In this document: positions 1 through 10,528 of the stretch, piece after piece
Position numbering within the stretch: position 1 is the first letter of the stretch
Layout: each line of letters opens with the position of its first letter
NCBI RefSeq assembly: GCF_902170565.1
Contig: NZ_CABHXX010000008.1
Span: 1-64,000 of the forward strand
Direction of reading: 5' to 3'
Source: Yersinia thracica
GTDB lineage: Bacteria > Pseudomonadota > Gammaproteobacteria > Enterobacterales > Enterobacteriaceae
Length of the DNA stretch: 64,000 nt
Position numbers and translations under genes: made by a program
The notes under the pieces: model-generated
The model's input: the letters and a program-made list of their open reading frames with translations, nothing else
What the model was told of the DNA's origin: nothing
The model's database searches: none

Positions 1-202
1 GACGACTGATTATTGATGACATGAACGGCACAGCGGCCTGATGATAAACCTGACACAAAAAATGGCTCTTTGAAGCCTAAGGTTCATCAGGCGCGGAACT
101 CATCATGGCGCGGACATCCTTGTCCACCAGACGCCGAATAGATTTAAGCAAGCCCATCATAAATCAAAATCGGTGTTGCAAAAACGGGGGTGACCATAGA
201 TT

Positions 203-478
203 TTATGCCTGGACAACAGGCTGGCGAATCCTCACTTTTCGGTCGATAAGGGCACCGGTTTTTGAATCAAAATAGCGTGTTGGCCAAATTTCGGAAGGAT
301 GAATGTCCAGGCATTCTGCGATCAACCATTCTCCCTTGGGCCAAGGGCGTGTTAATGCATTAGCAAGTGTGGATGAACTTAAACCTGCTTTTCGAGAGAC
401 CGCCGCCAGAGTGGTGTCTTTCTTACGTAGTGCAGCAATGATGTCGGCAGGGTGCCAATCAGATTTCCTTAAAATCAT
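203..478 (-). CDS. sfsB: Ner-like DNA-binding transcriptional regulator SfsB (Nlp)
   Basis: A 91-residue protein of the Ner/Nlp family, small helix-turn-helix proteins named after the phage Mu Ner regulator. Visible family signs are the opening DWHPADIIAALRKK, the HTH segment AAVSRKAGLSSSTLANAL (about residues 24-42) and the tail motif HPSEIWPTRY. An AGGA Shine-Dalgarno sits just before the ATG. In E. coli sfsB (nlp) lies beside ispB, and ispB is also close by here. The family is linked by old genetic work to maltose-gene expression, but its targets are poorly known. It is divergent from a Mu-repressor-like gene at 662. Identity as a Ner-family protein is firm; the cellular role is not. Confidence 0.9.
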   Translation of the reverse strand: MILRKSDWHPADIIAALRKKDTTLAAVSRKAGLSSSTLANALTRPWPKGEWLIAECLDIHPSEIWPTRYFDSKTGALIDRKVRIRQPVVQA

Positions 479-661
479 CTTTAATCCTTTTTTTTTCTAA
501 GCCGCTGACGTGTTAGTGATATAAATAACGGTACATTGTTAATCGTACGGTGAACAGAAAGTAATCATTTAGAAGTATACTAACATTTATTTTCTGAAAG
601 ATTTTAAATGTTTTCTAAATATTCCTTTTTTGTGTCATAACGCATATTAGGAAGCAACACC

Positions 662-1018
662 ATGAAAAAAGAGTGGTTTGCCGCTAAGGAATTGGCAGGT
701 CTTGATGGGTTACCGTCATCGCCACAAGGAGTCAACCTCATGGCTAAACGTGAGGGATGGGAGCAGCGCCGCCGTCGTGGCGTTCAGGGTAAAGCTGTCG
801 AGTATCACATTGAGAGCTTACCTGTCACCATATTGAATTCATTACAGTTAAGAGAGGAGCCTGCCCAATATACGGCAACGCGACAGGACCCGCTGGCACT
901 ATGGGTTGAAGCCTATTATCGTTTTACAGAGGCCGAGCGTGAGCAAGTTATCACATTTATTTTTCGTGAGGGCGCTAAAAGCTTAATAGAGCGGCTGACG
1001 ACAGATGAGTGTGGATAA
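662..1018 (+). CDS. Small Mu-type HTH protein resembling phage Mu c repressor
   Basis: A 118-residue protein whose first 60 residues match the Mu-type HTH domain shared by MuA transposase and the Mu c repressor: EWFAAKELAGLDGLP, then GVNLMAKREGW and GVQGKAVEYHIESLP. The whole protein is about that domain plus a short helical tail (FTEAEREQVITFIFREGAKSLI) that recalls the C-terminal part of Mu c. It is too short to be a transposase. AGGAAG precedes the ATG at a good distance. It stands divergent from the Ner-like sfsB, the same pairing as c and ner in phage Mu. No other phage genes are near. DNA binding is likely; targets are unknown. Confidence 0.8.
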   Translation: MKKEWFAAKELAGLDGLPSSPQGVNLMAKREGWEQRRRRGVQGKAVEYHIESLPVTILNSLQLREEPAQYTATRQDPLALWVEAYYRFTEAEREQVITFIFREGAKSLIERLTTDECG

Positions 1019-1131
1019 TGGCGGGCGAGGTGCAGCTTTTGTCATGAATGAAATACAACAGGTTTAGGCTATTTAACTCTTTTAATATCAATATATTGAT
1101 GTGTATTTCAAGGTTTTGGTGACCAACAAAA

Positions 1132-1161
1132 GGAAAACTCCGGCAAGGCGCCAGAGTTTCC
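1132..1161 (-). terminator. Hairpin downstream of ispB
   Basis: Inverted repeat GGAAAACTC / GAGTTTCC about 10 bases after the ispB stop, read on the minus strand. The following bases are only moderately T-rich, so this is a weak intrinsic terminator candidate. Confidence 0.5.
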
Positions 1162-1171
1162 TAATAATTTC

Positions 1172-2143
1172 TTAAAATGAGCGTTGTACAGAAATGTGAG
1201 CCAACCCTTCCAATGCCAGTCGATATTCGCTTTCAGGAAGGACCTGCAAAGCAGCAATGGCTTTATCGGCTTCTTCTTCGGCACGCTGGCGGGTGTAGTC
1301 CAGTGAGCCGCACTGCTGCATGGCAAGCAATACCGGTTCGAGTAAATGGCGGCCATTCCCTTCTTTAATGGCTTGCCGAATCATTACGGCTTGCTCTGGC
1401 GTCCCATTACGCATGGCATGCAGTAAGGGGAGTGTCGGCTTGCCTTCATTGAGGTCATCACCGGTATTTTTACCCAAAGTGGTGCCATCGGAGCTGTAAT
1501 CCAGCAAATCGTCAATAAGCTGAAAAGCGGTGCCCAGATAGCGGCCATAATTCTGTAATGCGAGCTCCTGCTCTTGTGCGGCATCAGACAATATAGCCGC
1601 AGACTGTGAAGCCGCTTCGAACAAGCGCGCTGTCTTGCTATAGATGACCTGCATATAGTTTTCTTCAGTGATGTCAGGATTGTTGCAGTTCATTAACTGC
1701 AAAACCTCACCCTCAGCAATCACGTTCGTGGCTGCTGACATCAATGTCAGCACCCGCAGTGATTCAAGGCTGGTCATCATCTGGAATGAGCGCGTATAGA
1801 TATAATCGCCCACCAATACGCTGGCAGCATTACCAAAGGCGGCATTGGCCGTCGCTTTACCTCGACGCATATCAGATTCATCGACGACATCATCATGCAG
1901 CAGAGTGGCCGTATGAATAAATTCAATCAATGCTGCGACCGTGATATGTTTAGTTCCTTGATAGCCGAGCGCTCGAGCCACCAAAATAGCGATCATAGGG
2001 CGAATGCGTTTGCCGCCGCCACTGATAATGTAATGGCCCAATTGATTGATGAGAACAACATCAGAGTTCAATTGGTCGAGAATGGTTGTGTTTACAGCCG
2101 CCATATCTGGCGCGGTTAAGTCGATAATTTTTTCTAGGTTCAT
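1172..2143 (-). CDS. ispB: Octaprenyl diphosphate synthase
   Basis: A 323-residue trans-polyprenyl diphosphate synthase that elongates farnesyl diphosphate with isopentenyl diphosphate to make the C40 side chain of ubiquinone and menaquinone. The first aspartate-rich motif is at about residues 84-88 (LLHDDVVDESDMRRG) and the second in FQLIDDLLDYSSD near residue 211. The GGGKRIRP substrate-binding segment is near residue 42. Length and sequence agree with the E. coli enzyme. It is divergent from rplU, the conserved enterobacterial arrangement. The protein is cytosolic and normally essential. Confidence 0.97.
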   Translation of the reverse strand: MNLEKIIDLTAPDMAAVNTTILDQLNSDVVLINQLGHYIISGGGKRIRPMIAILVARALGYQGTKHITVAALIEFIHTATLLHDDVVDESDMRRGKATANAAFGNAASVLVGDYIYTRSFQMMTSLESLRVLTLMSAATNVIAEGEVLQLMNCNNPDITEENYMQVIYSKTARLFEAASQSAAILSDAAQEQELALQNYGRYLGTAFQLIDDLLDYSSDGTTLGKNTGDDLNEGKPTLPLLHAMRNGTPEQAVMIRQAIKEGNGRHLLEPVLLAMQQCGSLDYTRQRAEEEADKAIAALQVLPESEYRLALEGLAHISVQRSF

Positions 2144-2300
2144 TGTTATATTCAGCTGTTTTTCTCTTTAACTGCGATGAGATTACCGCCCACATTATTA
2201 CATGACGTTCCCTGAGACTATGATTGTACTTGAAAAATCCATCAAATAAACGAGATGTAAGAAACTGTGCTTTTTTTCTTCTCTTGAGCTGATTATATAC

Positions 2301-2329
2301 TTGTCATTCACTACATTTTTGCGTAGAAT
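2301..2329 (+). promoter_or_regulatory. Sigma-70 promoter of rplU-rpmA with GC-rich discriminator
   Basis: TTGTCA and TAGAAT are separated by exactly 17 bases and followed by CGCGCCC, the GC-rich discriminator typical of stringently controlled ribosomal promoters. It lies about 75 bases upstream of the rplU start. Confidence 0.75.
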
Positions 2330-2345
2330 TCGCGCCCTATTGTGA

Positions 2346-2714
<369 letters not shown>

Positions 2715-2733
2715 GATTTAGGAGAGCGGATAA

Positions 2734-2991
<258 letters not shown>

Positions 2992-3017
2992 GTTTTTCGC
3001 GTCCTGTAAATAGATGT

Positions 3018-3048
3018 AAGCCCTGCAATTTCGTTGCGGGGCTTTTTA
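3018..3048 (+). terminator. Rho-independent terminator of rplU-rpmA
   Basis: Stem AGCCCTGCAA / TTGCGGGGCT with a 4-5 base loop, directly followed by TTTTT. Confidence 0.9.
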
Positions 3049-3077
3049 CATTTCTGGGTTAACCCCCCTGGTAAAAA

Positions 3078-4037
3078 ATGGATACGAAGCAGCAGGCTGG
3101 TTTAGGTATTTTTTTGGCACTGACCACTGCCGTATTCTGGGGTGCCTTGCCGATTGCAATGAAGCAAGTGCTCGAGGTCATGGAGCCTTATACCATTGTT
3201 TGGTATCGTTTTATGATGGCGGCTATCGGCTTGGGGATTATTCTGGCTTCACGCCGTCAGTTGCCCTCTCTTAAACTTTTTCGCCAACGTCGCTGGCTGG
3301 TATTACTGATTATTGCGACCTGTGGCTTGCTGGGGAATTTCATCTTCTTCAGTTCATCATTACAATATCTCAGCCCGACCACATCTCAGGTCATCGGGCA
3401 ACTTTCCCCCGTTGGGATGATGGTTGCCAGTGTGCTGATTTTAAAAGAGCGGATGCGCATCAATCAGGTTATTGGTGCGATTATGCTGATTTGTGGCCTG
3501 ATGTTATTTTTTAACACCAGTTTGCATGAAATTTTTACCCGTTTGACTGATTACACTCTTGGCGTGGCATTGGGTGTTTGTGCAGCGGTTGTCTGGGTGA
3601 GTTATGGTGTTGCCCAGAAGGTGCTATTAAGGCGTATGGCATCGCAACAAATCTTATTATTGTTGTACACTTTATGTGCAATTGCATTATTCCCATTAGC
3701 AAAGCCAGCCGTTATTTTTCAGCTAAATGGGTGGCAGTTTGCCTGTTTACTATTTTGTGGGGTTAATACCCTGATTGGTTATGGTGCTTTGGCTGAGGCC
3801 ATGGCGCGCTGGCAGGCAGCGCAGGTAAGTGCGCTCGTCACATTGACGCCGCTATTTACCTTGTTTTTTTCAATTTTATTGGCGCTGGCCTGGCCAGATA
3901 TGTTCGCCGCACCCTCTCTCAACTTTGTGGGATATGTAGGCGCATTCGTGGTAGTGGCAGGTGCAATGTTTTCCGCAATTGGGCACCGTTGGTGGCCACG
4001 TCGGACAGAGATAAACCCGGTTGCTGCGCAAAAATAG
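3078..4037 (+). CDS. yhbE: DMT-superfamily (EamA) inner-membrane transporter YhbE
   Basis: A 319-residue integral membrane protein with ten predicted hydrophobic segments arranged as two EamA repeats (about residues 10-142 and 156-300), the drug/metabolite transporter fold. It aligns along its length with E. coli YhbE and has the same place between rpmA and obgE. The substrate is not established for the family. The ribosome-binding site ahead of the ATG is poor, so translation may be low. An obgE start follows 31 bases downstream, suggesting co-transcription. Confidence 0.93.
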   Translation: MDTKQQAGLGIFLALTTAVFWGALPIAMKQVLEVMEPYTIVWYRFMMAAIGLGIILASRRQLPSLKLFRQRRWLVLLIIATCGLLGNFIFFSSSLQYLSPTTSQVIGQLSPVGMMVASVLILKERMRINQVIGAIMLICGLMLFFNTSLHEIFTRLTDYTLGVALGVCAAVVWVSYGVAQKVLLRRMASQQILLLLYTLCAIALFPLAKPAVIFQLNGWQFACLLFCGVNTLIGYGALAEAMARWQAAQVSALVTLTPLFTLFFSILLALAWPDMFAAPSLNFVGYVGAFVVVAGAMFSAIGHRWWPRRTEINPVAAQK

Positions 4038-4068
4038 CAGCCTGGTGAATGATTTACGGAGAAAGTAA

Positions 4069-5238
<1,170 letters not shown>

Positions 5239-5278
5239 TTTGCCCGTTGTAGTTTGTTAGTAAAGCATAATTGAAACA

Positions 5279-5308
5279 AAGGCTACCTTTCATGGTGGCC
5301 TTTTTGTT
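5279..5308 (+). terminator. Rho-independent terminator of obgE
   Basis: AAAGGCTACC / GGTGGCCTTTTT hairpin with a short loop and T-run, 40 bases after the obgE stop. Confidence 0.85.
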
Positions 5309-5351
5309 GATAAAACAGACGATGACAAAGTTGATATTTGAATTGCTGACT

Positions 5352-6416
5352 TTAGCTATGGGTGGTCGTCGGTATCCAACATTGTGCTTTTAACCCGGAG
5401 CGGTCAGTGCGATTTTCCAGCGTTAGGCGGCCTTGGTGCAGTTGGGCAATTCGGATCACAATATTCAACCCTAAGCCGCTGCCGCCATAGCGCTGATCCA
5501 TACGGCGAAACGCCTGAGTCAGTTCCCCTGCTTGTTCCTGCTTTATTCCCGGCCCCTCATCAATGACTTGCAACAGGATGCCCTGTGCTTCGGTCGCGAG
5601 TTTGACTGATATTTGGCTGCCGACCGGGCTGTAACGATGTGCATTCTCAACCAAATTACGCAGCATCAAACGCAGCAATGTAGCGTCGCCCTGAGTCTGA
5701 GCATCTGGGGGAAGTGACCAGTGTAGGGTTTGCTGGCGCTGAGCACACATTTCCTCCAGTTCTTCTTTCAGTGGCTGCACCACGTTTTCTATCCAATCGA
5801 GAGTTTGATAAAGGCCGCTGGCAAAATTCTGCCCAGCCCTCGACAACATCAATAATTGCTCAATGGTATGTATTAATAAATCAATCCGGCTGATAAGCGG
5901 TTTGCTTTCAGCAATACCTTGTTGTTCCATCAATTCAAGATGCAGCCGAATACCGGCAAGCGGAGTGCGCAGCTCGTGCGCAGCATCGGCGGTGAATAGG
6001 CGCTCCTGTTGAATAGTATTAGAGAGCCGGGATAGCAGCTGATTAAGGGTCGAGGTGACCGAGACAATTTCTTGCATATCACTGTTAACAATGACGGGCG
6101 TCAGATTATCGGCGGAGCGCTCGGCCAGTTTCTGCTGTAATTGGTCCAGTGGCCGAATAATCCAACTGATTGCCCAAAAAGAGAGCAGCAGGGTGATAGC
6201 CATCATGATGAGTGACGGCGCAAGCAGTGAGGCAATGGCTTCGGCGATTTCGGTATCAACCCGCTCATTGCGCACTTTGGCACTTAGGGTTTCATCGACC
6301 AGAAAGCTGATTTGCTCTTGGCTTTCATGCCATAACCAAAACGCGCTGATCAACTGAGTAATCAGTAATATTAACGCCAGCATTAAAATGAGACGGCGGC
6401 GCATACTGATCATCAT
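5352..6416 (-). CDS. basS: Sensor histidine kinase BasS/PmrB
   Basis: A 354-residue inner-membrane sensor kinase of the PmrB type. Membrane segments at about 8-28 and 63-84 flank a short periplasmic loop of roughly 34 residues that contains an ExxE motif (E56-I-A-E59), the kind of motif implicated in iron sensing by Salmonella PmrB. HAMP follows, then the H box DAAHELRTP with H147, the N box NLVENAHRYSP, G1 DEGPGI and G2 GGSGLGLNI. The start overlaps the basR stop by 4 bases (ATGA), so the two are translationally coupled. The family controls lipid A aminoarabinose and phosphoethanolamine modification and polymyxin resistance. Confidence 0.92.
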   Translation of the reverse strand: MMISMRRRLILMLALILLITQLISAFWLWHESQEQISFLVDETLSAKVRNERVDTEIAEAIASLLAPSLIMMAITLLLSFWAISWIIRPLDQLQQKLAERSADNLTPVIVNSDMQEIVSVTSTLNQLLSRLSNTIQQERLFTADAAHELRTPLAGIRLHLELMEQQGIAESKPLISRIDLLIHTIEQLLMLSRAGQNFASGLYQTLDWIENVVQPLKEELEEMCAQRQQTLHWSLPPDAQTQGDATLLRLMLRNLVENAHRYSPVGSQISVKLATEAQGILLQVIDEGPGIKQEQAGELTQAFRRMDQRYGGSGLGLNIVIRIAQLHQGRLTLENRTDRSGLKAQCWIPTTTHS

Positions 6417-7072
6417 AGTGCTTCCAGTCGATAGCCAATGCCCCGGACTGTCCGGATCCTGTCTTTACCCAATTTACGCCGCAGATTGTGAATATGCACT
6501 TCCAGCGTATTGGAGCCGAGATCGTCATTCCAGGTATACAGATCTTGTTGCAACAATTCACGATTGACTGTTTGGCCGGCTCGCATAATTAAGCGTGTGA
6601 GAATCGCAAATTCTTTGGGTGTGACTTCCAGCGGTTGGCCCTGCAAACACACTTGCTGGGTAGACAGATTAAGACTCAGGTCATCTTGCTGGACCAGATT
6701 GTCACTTTGCCCTTGATAGCGGCGGATCAACGCGCGAACACGGGCCAGTAACTCTGCGAGGGCGAAAGGTTTTATCAGATAATCGTCAGCACCGGCATCC
6801 AGCCCGTCAACTCTGTCCTCAAGTGCATCTCGCGCTGTCAGGATAAGCACCGGTAGCGTGACCTGCTCGCGCCGCCATTGACGAAGTAATACGGCACCGT
6901 CTTGATCCGGTAAACCGAGGTCAAGAATCACCATGCTGTATTGACTGGTGAGCAACAAACTGTGCGCCTCTGCGGCGGTACCCGCGCAGTCACAGGGATA
7001 GCCCGCGCCAGTCAGCGCCATGGCGATCCCTCGTTGTAGCAGTTCATCATCTTCAACAATCAGTAGTTTCAT
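6413..7072 (-). CDS. basR: Response regulator BasR/PmrA
   Basis: A 219-residue OmpR/PhoB-type response regulator. The receiver domain (1-120) has the acidic pocket EDD at 7-9, phospho-acceptor D51 (MVILDLGLPDQDG) and K101-type KPF. The C-terminal winged helix ends in EVHIHNLRRKLG and IRTVRGIGYRL. It pairs with BasS, overlapping by 4 bases. It starts only 26 bases after the dacB stop on the same strand, which suggests that dacB, basR and basS may be co-transcribed. Targets are expected to include arn-type lipid A modification genes, none of which are in this window. Confidence 0.92.
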   Translation of the reverse strand: MKLLIVEDDELLQRGIAMALTGAGYPCDCAGTAAEAHSLLLTSQYSMVILDLGLPDQDGAVLLRQWRREQVTLPVLILTARDALEDRVDGLDAGADDYLIKPFALAELLARVRALIRRYQGQSDNLVQQDDLSLNLSTQQVCLQGQPLEVTPKEFAILTRLIMRAGQTVNRELLQQDLYTWNDDLGSNTLEVHIHNLRRKLGKDRIRTVRGIGYRLEAL

Positions 7073-7098
7073 GATTTTTAGCTGCTCTAATAAGAGTT

Positions 7099-8547
7099 TT
7101 AGTTATTCTGATAAATGTCTTTATACAGGCGACTTTCGAAACGAACTAATGGCGCCCGACGATTTTTTTGGTCTTCAGGTGGGACCGCGTAGCCAGATAA
7201 AAATTGTACAAAGGCCATACGCTGCCCACTGGCGGTAGTCATAAATCCGGCCAGATTGTACACACCTTGCAAGGCACCTGTTTTCGCTGAAACCTTGCCG
7301 TCAACCCCGGCTTCGTGTAGCCCGCCACGATAACGTAATGTGCCGTCGTAGCCTGATAATGGTAGCATCGAAATAAAGTTAAGTTCTTGATCGTGCTGAG
7401 CAATATATTGCAACGCCTGCATCATGGTTGCCGGTGAAATAAGGTTATGCCGTGATAAGCCAGACCCATCCACGACAATACTATTTCCGAGGTCTACACC
7501 CGCTTTTTGGCGCAATACTTGGCGTACAGCATCAGCACCAGCGCGCCATGTCCCTGGCACCCCAAACCGCTGATGACCAATAGTTCTAAATACCGTGTCC
7601 GCAATCATGTTGTCAGACTTTTTCAACATGATTTTCAATAAGTCATGTAGCGGCGCTGATTGCGCTTGAGCTAACAGGGTACCCGCTGGATTTGGCGTAG
7701 TTTGACGGCGCAAGCTGCCATCAATTTGGATGTCAGCTTTCTTCAATTCATCCTTCAAAATAGCCCCGGCATAGCTGGCACCATTTTGTATTGCGAAAGC
7801 CAAGGGCAGCGGCTCACTGCGTTGTGTCAGGCAACCCGTCAGTGTGAACCGGTTTAACTCACCGGGCACCACATCTAATTCGCAATATTGCGCATCAGGC
7901 GAACCTTTGGCTAAGGTGCGGACTTCACTGAACATCTGCACCGGGTAATAAGATGCGACTCGGATAAATGCCATGTCGCCCGGGTTCGGGGCGCTGTAAA
8001 GGGAGACTGAAAAACAATTCCGGTCGACAATCGCCGCAGCTGGCGGGGCGCTAAAGCATTGCGTCATGTCGTTCCACGGCCAACCTGGGGCTTTATCATG
8101 GCTGGCAAAAACCGACGTATCGATAATCAAATCACCGGCGATTTGTTTTACGCCCGATTTTCTGAGTGTCGCCACCATATTACGCAACTGTTGGCGTGTT
8201 AAGGTGGGATCTCCGTCAAAACGAGCAATTAAATTGCCGCGTAATACACCGTCCGTGATTGTGGCGTGGCTTTCCAATGTGGTATTAAAGCGAAAATCTG
8301 GGCCAAGTTGCAGCAATGCCGCCAGCGCGGTCAGGACCTTTTGCGTACTGGCAGGTAATGCCATCTGCTGGGCGTGATAGTCTATTGCCGGGGTTGTGGC
8401 CCCGATTTTTTGCACGACTAACGCAAGATTTGCCCCATCAGGCAGATATTGTGTGTAATTCTCAACTTGAGCCGCATTGGCATTAGATATGCTGATATTG
8501 ATCGCAATAGCACAGGCCAATCCACTGACAATTCGTGAAAAATGCAT
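7099..8547 (-). CDS. dacB: D-alanyl-D-alanine carboxypeptidase/endopeptidase PBP4
   Basis: A 482-residue class C penicillin-binding protein with an N-terminal signal peptide (cleavage after SNANAA). The serine-lysine motif S67-T-Q-K70, the SxN-type motif KSDN and the KTG motif SAKTGALQG are all present. The enzyme trims pentapeptides and cuts D-Ala-mDAP cross-links in the periplasm; it is not essential. In E. coli dacB is immediately divergent or adjacent to obgE; here basRS is inserted between them. The start region lacks a strong Shine-Dalgarno. Divergent from greA across 259 bases. Confidence 0.95.
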   Translation of the reverse strand: MHFSRIVSGLACAIAINISISNANAAQVENYTQYLPDGANLALVVQKIGATTPAIDYHAQQMALPASTQKVLTALAALLQLGPDFRFNTTLESHATITDGVLRGNLIARFDGDPTLTRQQLRNMVATLRKSGVKQIAGDLIIDTSVFASHDKAPGWPWNDMTQCFSAPPAAAIVDRNCFSVSLYSAPNPGDMAFIRVASYYPVQMFSEVRTLAKGSPDAQYCELDVVPGELNRFTLTGCLTQRSEPLPLAFAIQNGASYAGAILKDELKKADIQIDGSLRRQTTPNPAGTLLAQAQSAPLHDLLKIMLKKSDNMIADTVFRTIGHQRFGVPGTWRAGADAVRQVLRQKAGVDLGNSIVVDGSGLSRHNLISPATMMQALQYIAQHDQELNFISMLPLSGYDGTLRYRGGLHEAGVDGKVSAKTGALQGVYNLAGFMTTASGQRMAFVQFLSGYAVPPEDQKNRRAPLVRFESRLYKDIYQNN

Positions 8548-8682
8548 AATTTCGATATAACTGCTGAATAACGTGTTGCCATACTACGGTGCAACGAGGG
8601 CGAAAGTAAACGATGACCCTAAAGGAACTCTACGTTAAAATGCATATCAAAATGCAAAATTGATCCTGACTTGGGGTTTTAG

Positions 8683-8716
8683 CTCCGGGGGTGATTTTTT
8701 TGTTTATCGCCCGGAG
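8683..8716 (+). promoter_or_regulatory. Inverted repeat in the greA leader
   Basis: CTCCGGG...GAT pairs with ATC...CCCGGAG around a T-rich loop, about 90 bases upstream of the greA start. In E. coli the greA leader makes an attenuated short RNA (GraL). This may be the equivalent structure, but no transcript data are available. Confidence 0.4.
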
Positions 8717-8806
8717 GCGGGTAAAGTATCAGGCTTGCCGCATTTTCATTCGAAAACGTTAGGATGACGGTTTTTTGAACAGGATAGATTTAGAGGTATT
8801 TAAAAG

Positions 8807-9283
8807 ATGAAACAGATTCCGATGACGGTAAATGGCGCAGAAAAATTGCGCGAAGAGCTGGATTTTTTAAAAGGCGTTCGTCGCCCTAAAATTATTGCTG
8901 ATATCGCTACTGCCCGTGAACATGGCGACTTAAAAGAAAATGCGGAATATCACGCAGCCCGCGAGCAGCAAGGGTTCTGTGAGGGTCGCATTCAAGAAAT
9001 AGAAGCGAAGCTCTCTAATGCGCAGGTGATTGATATCACCAAAATGCCAAATAATGGCCGCGTTATTTTTGGTTCCACTGTGCGTGTATTAAATGTGGTT
9101 TCTGAAGAAGAGCAGCAATACCGGATTGTGGGTGATGACGAAGCTGATTTTAAACAAAATCTTATTTCAGTTAACTCACCCATTGCTCGTGGCCTGATTG
9201 GTAAAGAAGTCGATGACGTGGTGGTTATCCGTACTCCAGGTGGCGAAGTAGAATATGAAATTCTTACCGTAGATTATGTGTAA
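8807..9283 (+). CDS. greA: Transcription elongation factor GreA
   Basis: A 158-residue GreA. The N-terminal coiled-coil hairpin (about residues 1-75) carries the tip acidic residues in [20 protein letters not shown] that reach the RNA polymerase secondary channel and stimulate cleavage of backtracked RNA. The FKBP-like C-terminal domain ends with [18 protein letters not shown] lies upstream of the ATG. It is monocistronic, with a strong symmetrical terminator 60 bases downstream. Confidence 0.98.
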   Translation: MKQIPMTVNGAEKLREELDFLKGVRRPKIIADIATAREHGDLKENAEYHAAREQQGFCEGRIQEIEAKLSNAQVIDITKMPNNGRVIFGSTVRVLNVVSEEEQQYRIVGDDEADFKQNLISVNSPIARGLIGKEVDDVVVIRTPGGEVEYEILTVDYV

Positions 9284-9345
9284 TACTTGTTCAACTGAAC
9301 AGTAAGCATGCATTATTTATAAAAAATGAAGTTGTAAAGAAAAGT

Positions 9346-9367
9346 AAAAGGCCGCTTGCGGCCTTTT
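9346..9367. terminator. Bidirectional terminator between greA and yhbY
   Basis: Perfect AAAAGGCCGC / GCGGCCTTTT hairpin with a two-base loop, flanked by A- and T-runs so that it can serve both convergent genes. Confidence 0.9.
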
Positions 9368-9411
9368 ATCAGAACAAAGTGCATGGCACCTTTTCTCTAA
9401 AACAAGCGTCA

Positions 9412-9705
9412 TTAACGCGGTAAAATAATTTTGCGCTCTTTTGCTGGACGATAGAGCACTAAAATATTACCGATGATTTGGACGTTAACGGCACCGGTCT
9501 CACGCACGATGGCATCAGCAATTAGGGCTTTGGTTTCACGCTCTTCAGCAGTGATCTTCACCTTAATAAGTTCATGATGTTCCAGCGTTTGTTCGATTTC
9601 AGCCAGCACCCCTTCGGTTAATCCGTTATTGCCTAACATGACTACTGGCTTTAATGGATGGGCCAAGCTTTTCAGGTGCTGTTTTTGTTTGTTATTCAGA
9701 TTCAT
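9412..9705 (-). CDS. yhbY: CRM-domain ribosome assembly RNA-binding protein YhbY
   Basis: A 97-residue single CRM-domain protein. Family features are KQKQHLKSLAHPLKPVVMLG at the start and the GNNGLT loop, the conserved RNA-binding motif. YhbY associates with pre-50S particles. It is divergent from rlmE, itself a 50S-modifying enzyme, as in E. coli. Confidence 0.95.
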   Translation of the reverse strand: MNLNNKQKQHLKSLAHPLKPVVMLGNNGLTEGVLAEIEQTLEHHELIKVKITAEERETKALIADAIVRETGAVNVQIIGNILVLYRPAKERKIILPR

Positions 9706-9851
9706 CGTCTTTTTTGCTTAAGTTGGGATTGAAAACGGTTCATTCTACCGCCATCTCATGTGTATCACCAAATCGGTCTACGCCGAGAGGGAGTTTACGC
9801 GAGCTAAGCAATAGATGCGCGGACTCTTAATTAAGATAGTTGGAAAAAGAG

Positions 9852-10481
9852 ATGTCTAATAAAAAGCGTTCAGGTAGCTCGAGTCGCTGGTTACAAGAAC
9901 ACTTTAGCGATAAATATGTCATTCAGGCACAGAAAAAGGGGCTTCGCTCCCGTGCCTGGTTTAAACTTGATGAAATACAACAAAACGATAAACTTTTTAA
10001 ACCCGGTATGACAGTTGTCGATTTAGGCGCTGCACCCGGAGGTTGGTCTCAATATGTTGTAACCCAGATCGGCGGTAAAGGGCGAGTCATCGCATGTGAT
10101 CTTCTACCAATGGATCCTATCGTTGGTGTCGATTTCCTTCAGGGCGACTTTCGTGATGAACTGGTTCTGAAAGCTTTACTTGAGCGTGTTGGGGATAAAA
10201 AGGTTCAGGTGGTCATGTCTGATATGGCCCCGAATATGAGTGGTACTCCGGCAGTTGATATACCTAAATCAATGTATCTGGTTGAATTAGCTTTGGAAAT
10301 GTGTCGTGATGTACTTGCACCAGGCGGAAGTTTCTTGGTGAAAGTGTTCCAGGGAGATGGCTTTGATGAATACCTACGGGAAATTCGCTCCCTGTTTACG
10401 AAAGTTAAGATTCGTAAGCCAGACGCTTCTCGTGCGCGATCGCGTGAAGTGTACATTGTAGCGACAGGGCGGAAACTGTAG
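9852..10481 (+). CDS. rlmE: 23S rRNA 2'-O-ribose U2552 methyltransferase
   Basis: A 209-residue RrmJ/FtsJ methyltransferase that methylates U2552 in the A loop of 23S rRNA, a late 50S maturation step. The SAM motif [11 protein letters not shown] and the K-D-K catalytic residues (K in [11 protein letters not shown] in [11 protein letters not shown] in FLVKVFQG) are present. The ATG at 9852 gives [13 protein letters not shown], which matches the E. coli length; a TTG 12 bases upstream is less likely. Followed 47 bases later by ftsH, with which it forms a heat-shock operon in E. coli. Confidence 0.97.
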   Translation: MSNKKRSGSSSRWLQEHFSDKYVIQAQKKGLRSRAWFKLDEIQQNDKLFKPGMTVVDLGAAPGGWSQYVVTQIGGKGRVIACDLLPMDPIVGVDFLQGDFRDELVLKALLERVGDKKVQVVMSDMAPNMSGTPAVDIPKSMYLVELALEMCRDVLAPGGSFLVKVFQGDGFDEYLREIRSLFTKVKIRKPDASRARSREVYIVATGRKL

Positions 10482-10528
10482 TACCCTAACGCTGTTTGTT
10501 AACACAGTTGTAATATGAGGTTAATCCC

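Noticed and set aside
77-160. 27-codon ORF on the minus strand downstream of sfsB
   Set aside because: No Shine-Dalgarno and no recognised relative; kept out of the feature list.
662-1018. Fragment of a MuA-like transposase
   Set aside because: The gene is intact with its own ribosome site and ends with a Mu-repressor-like tail; no catalytic domain remnant follows it.
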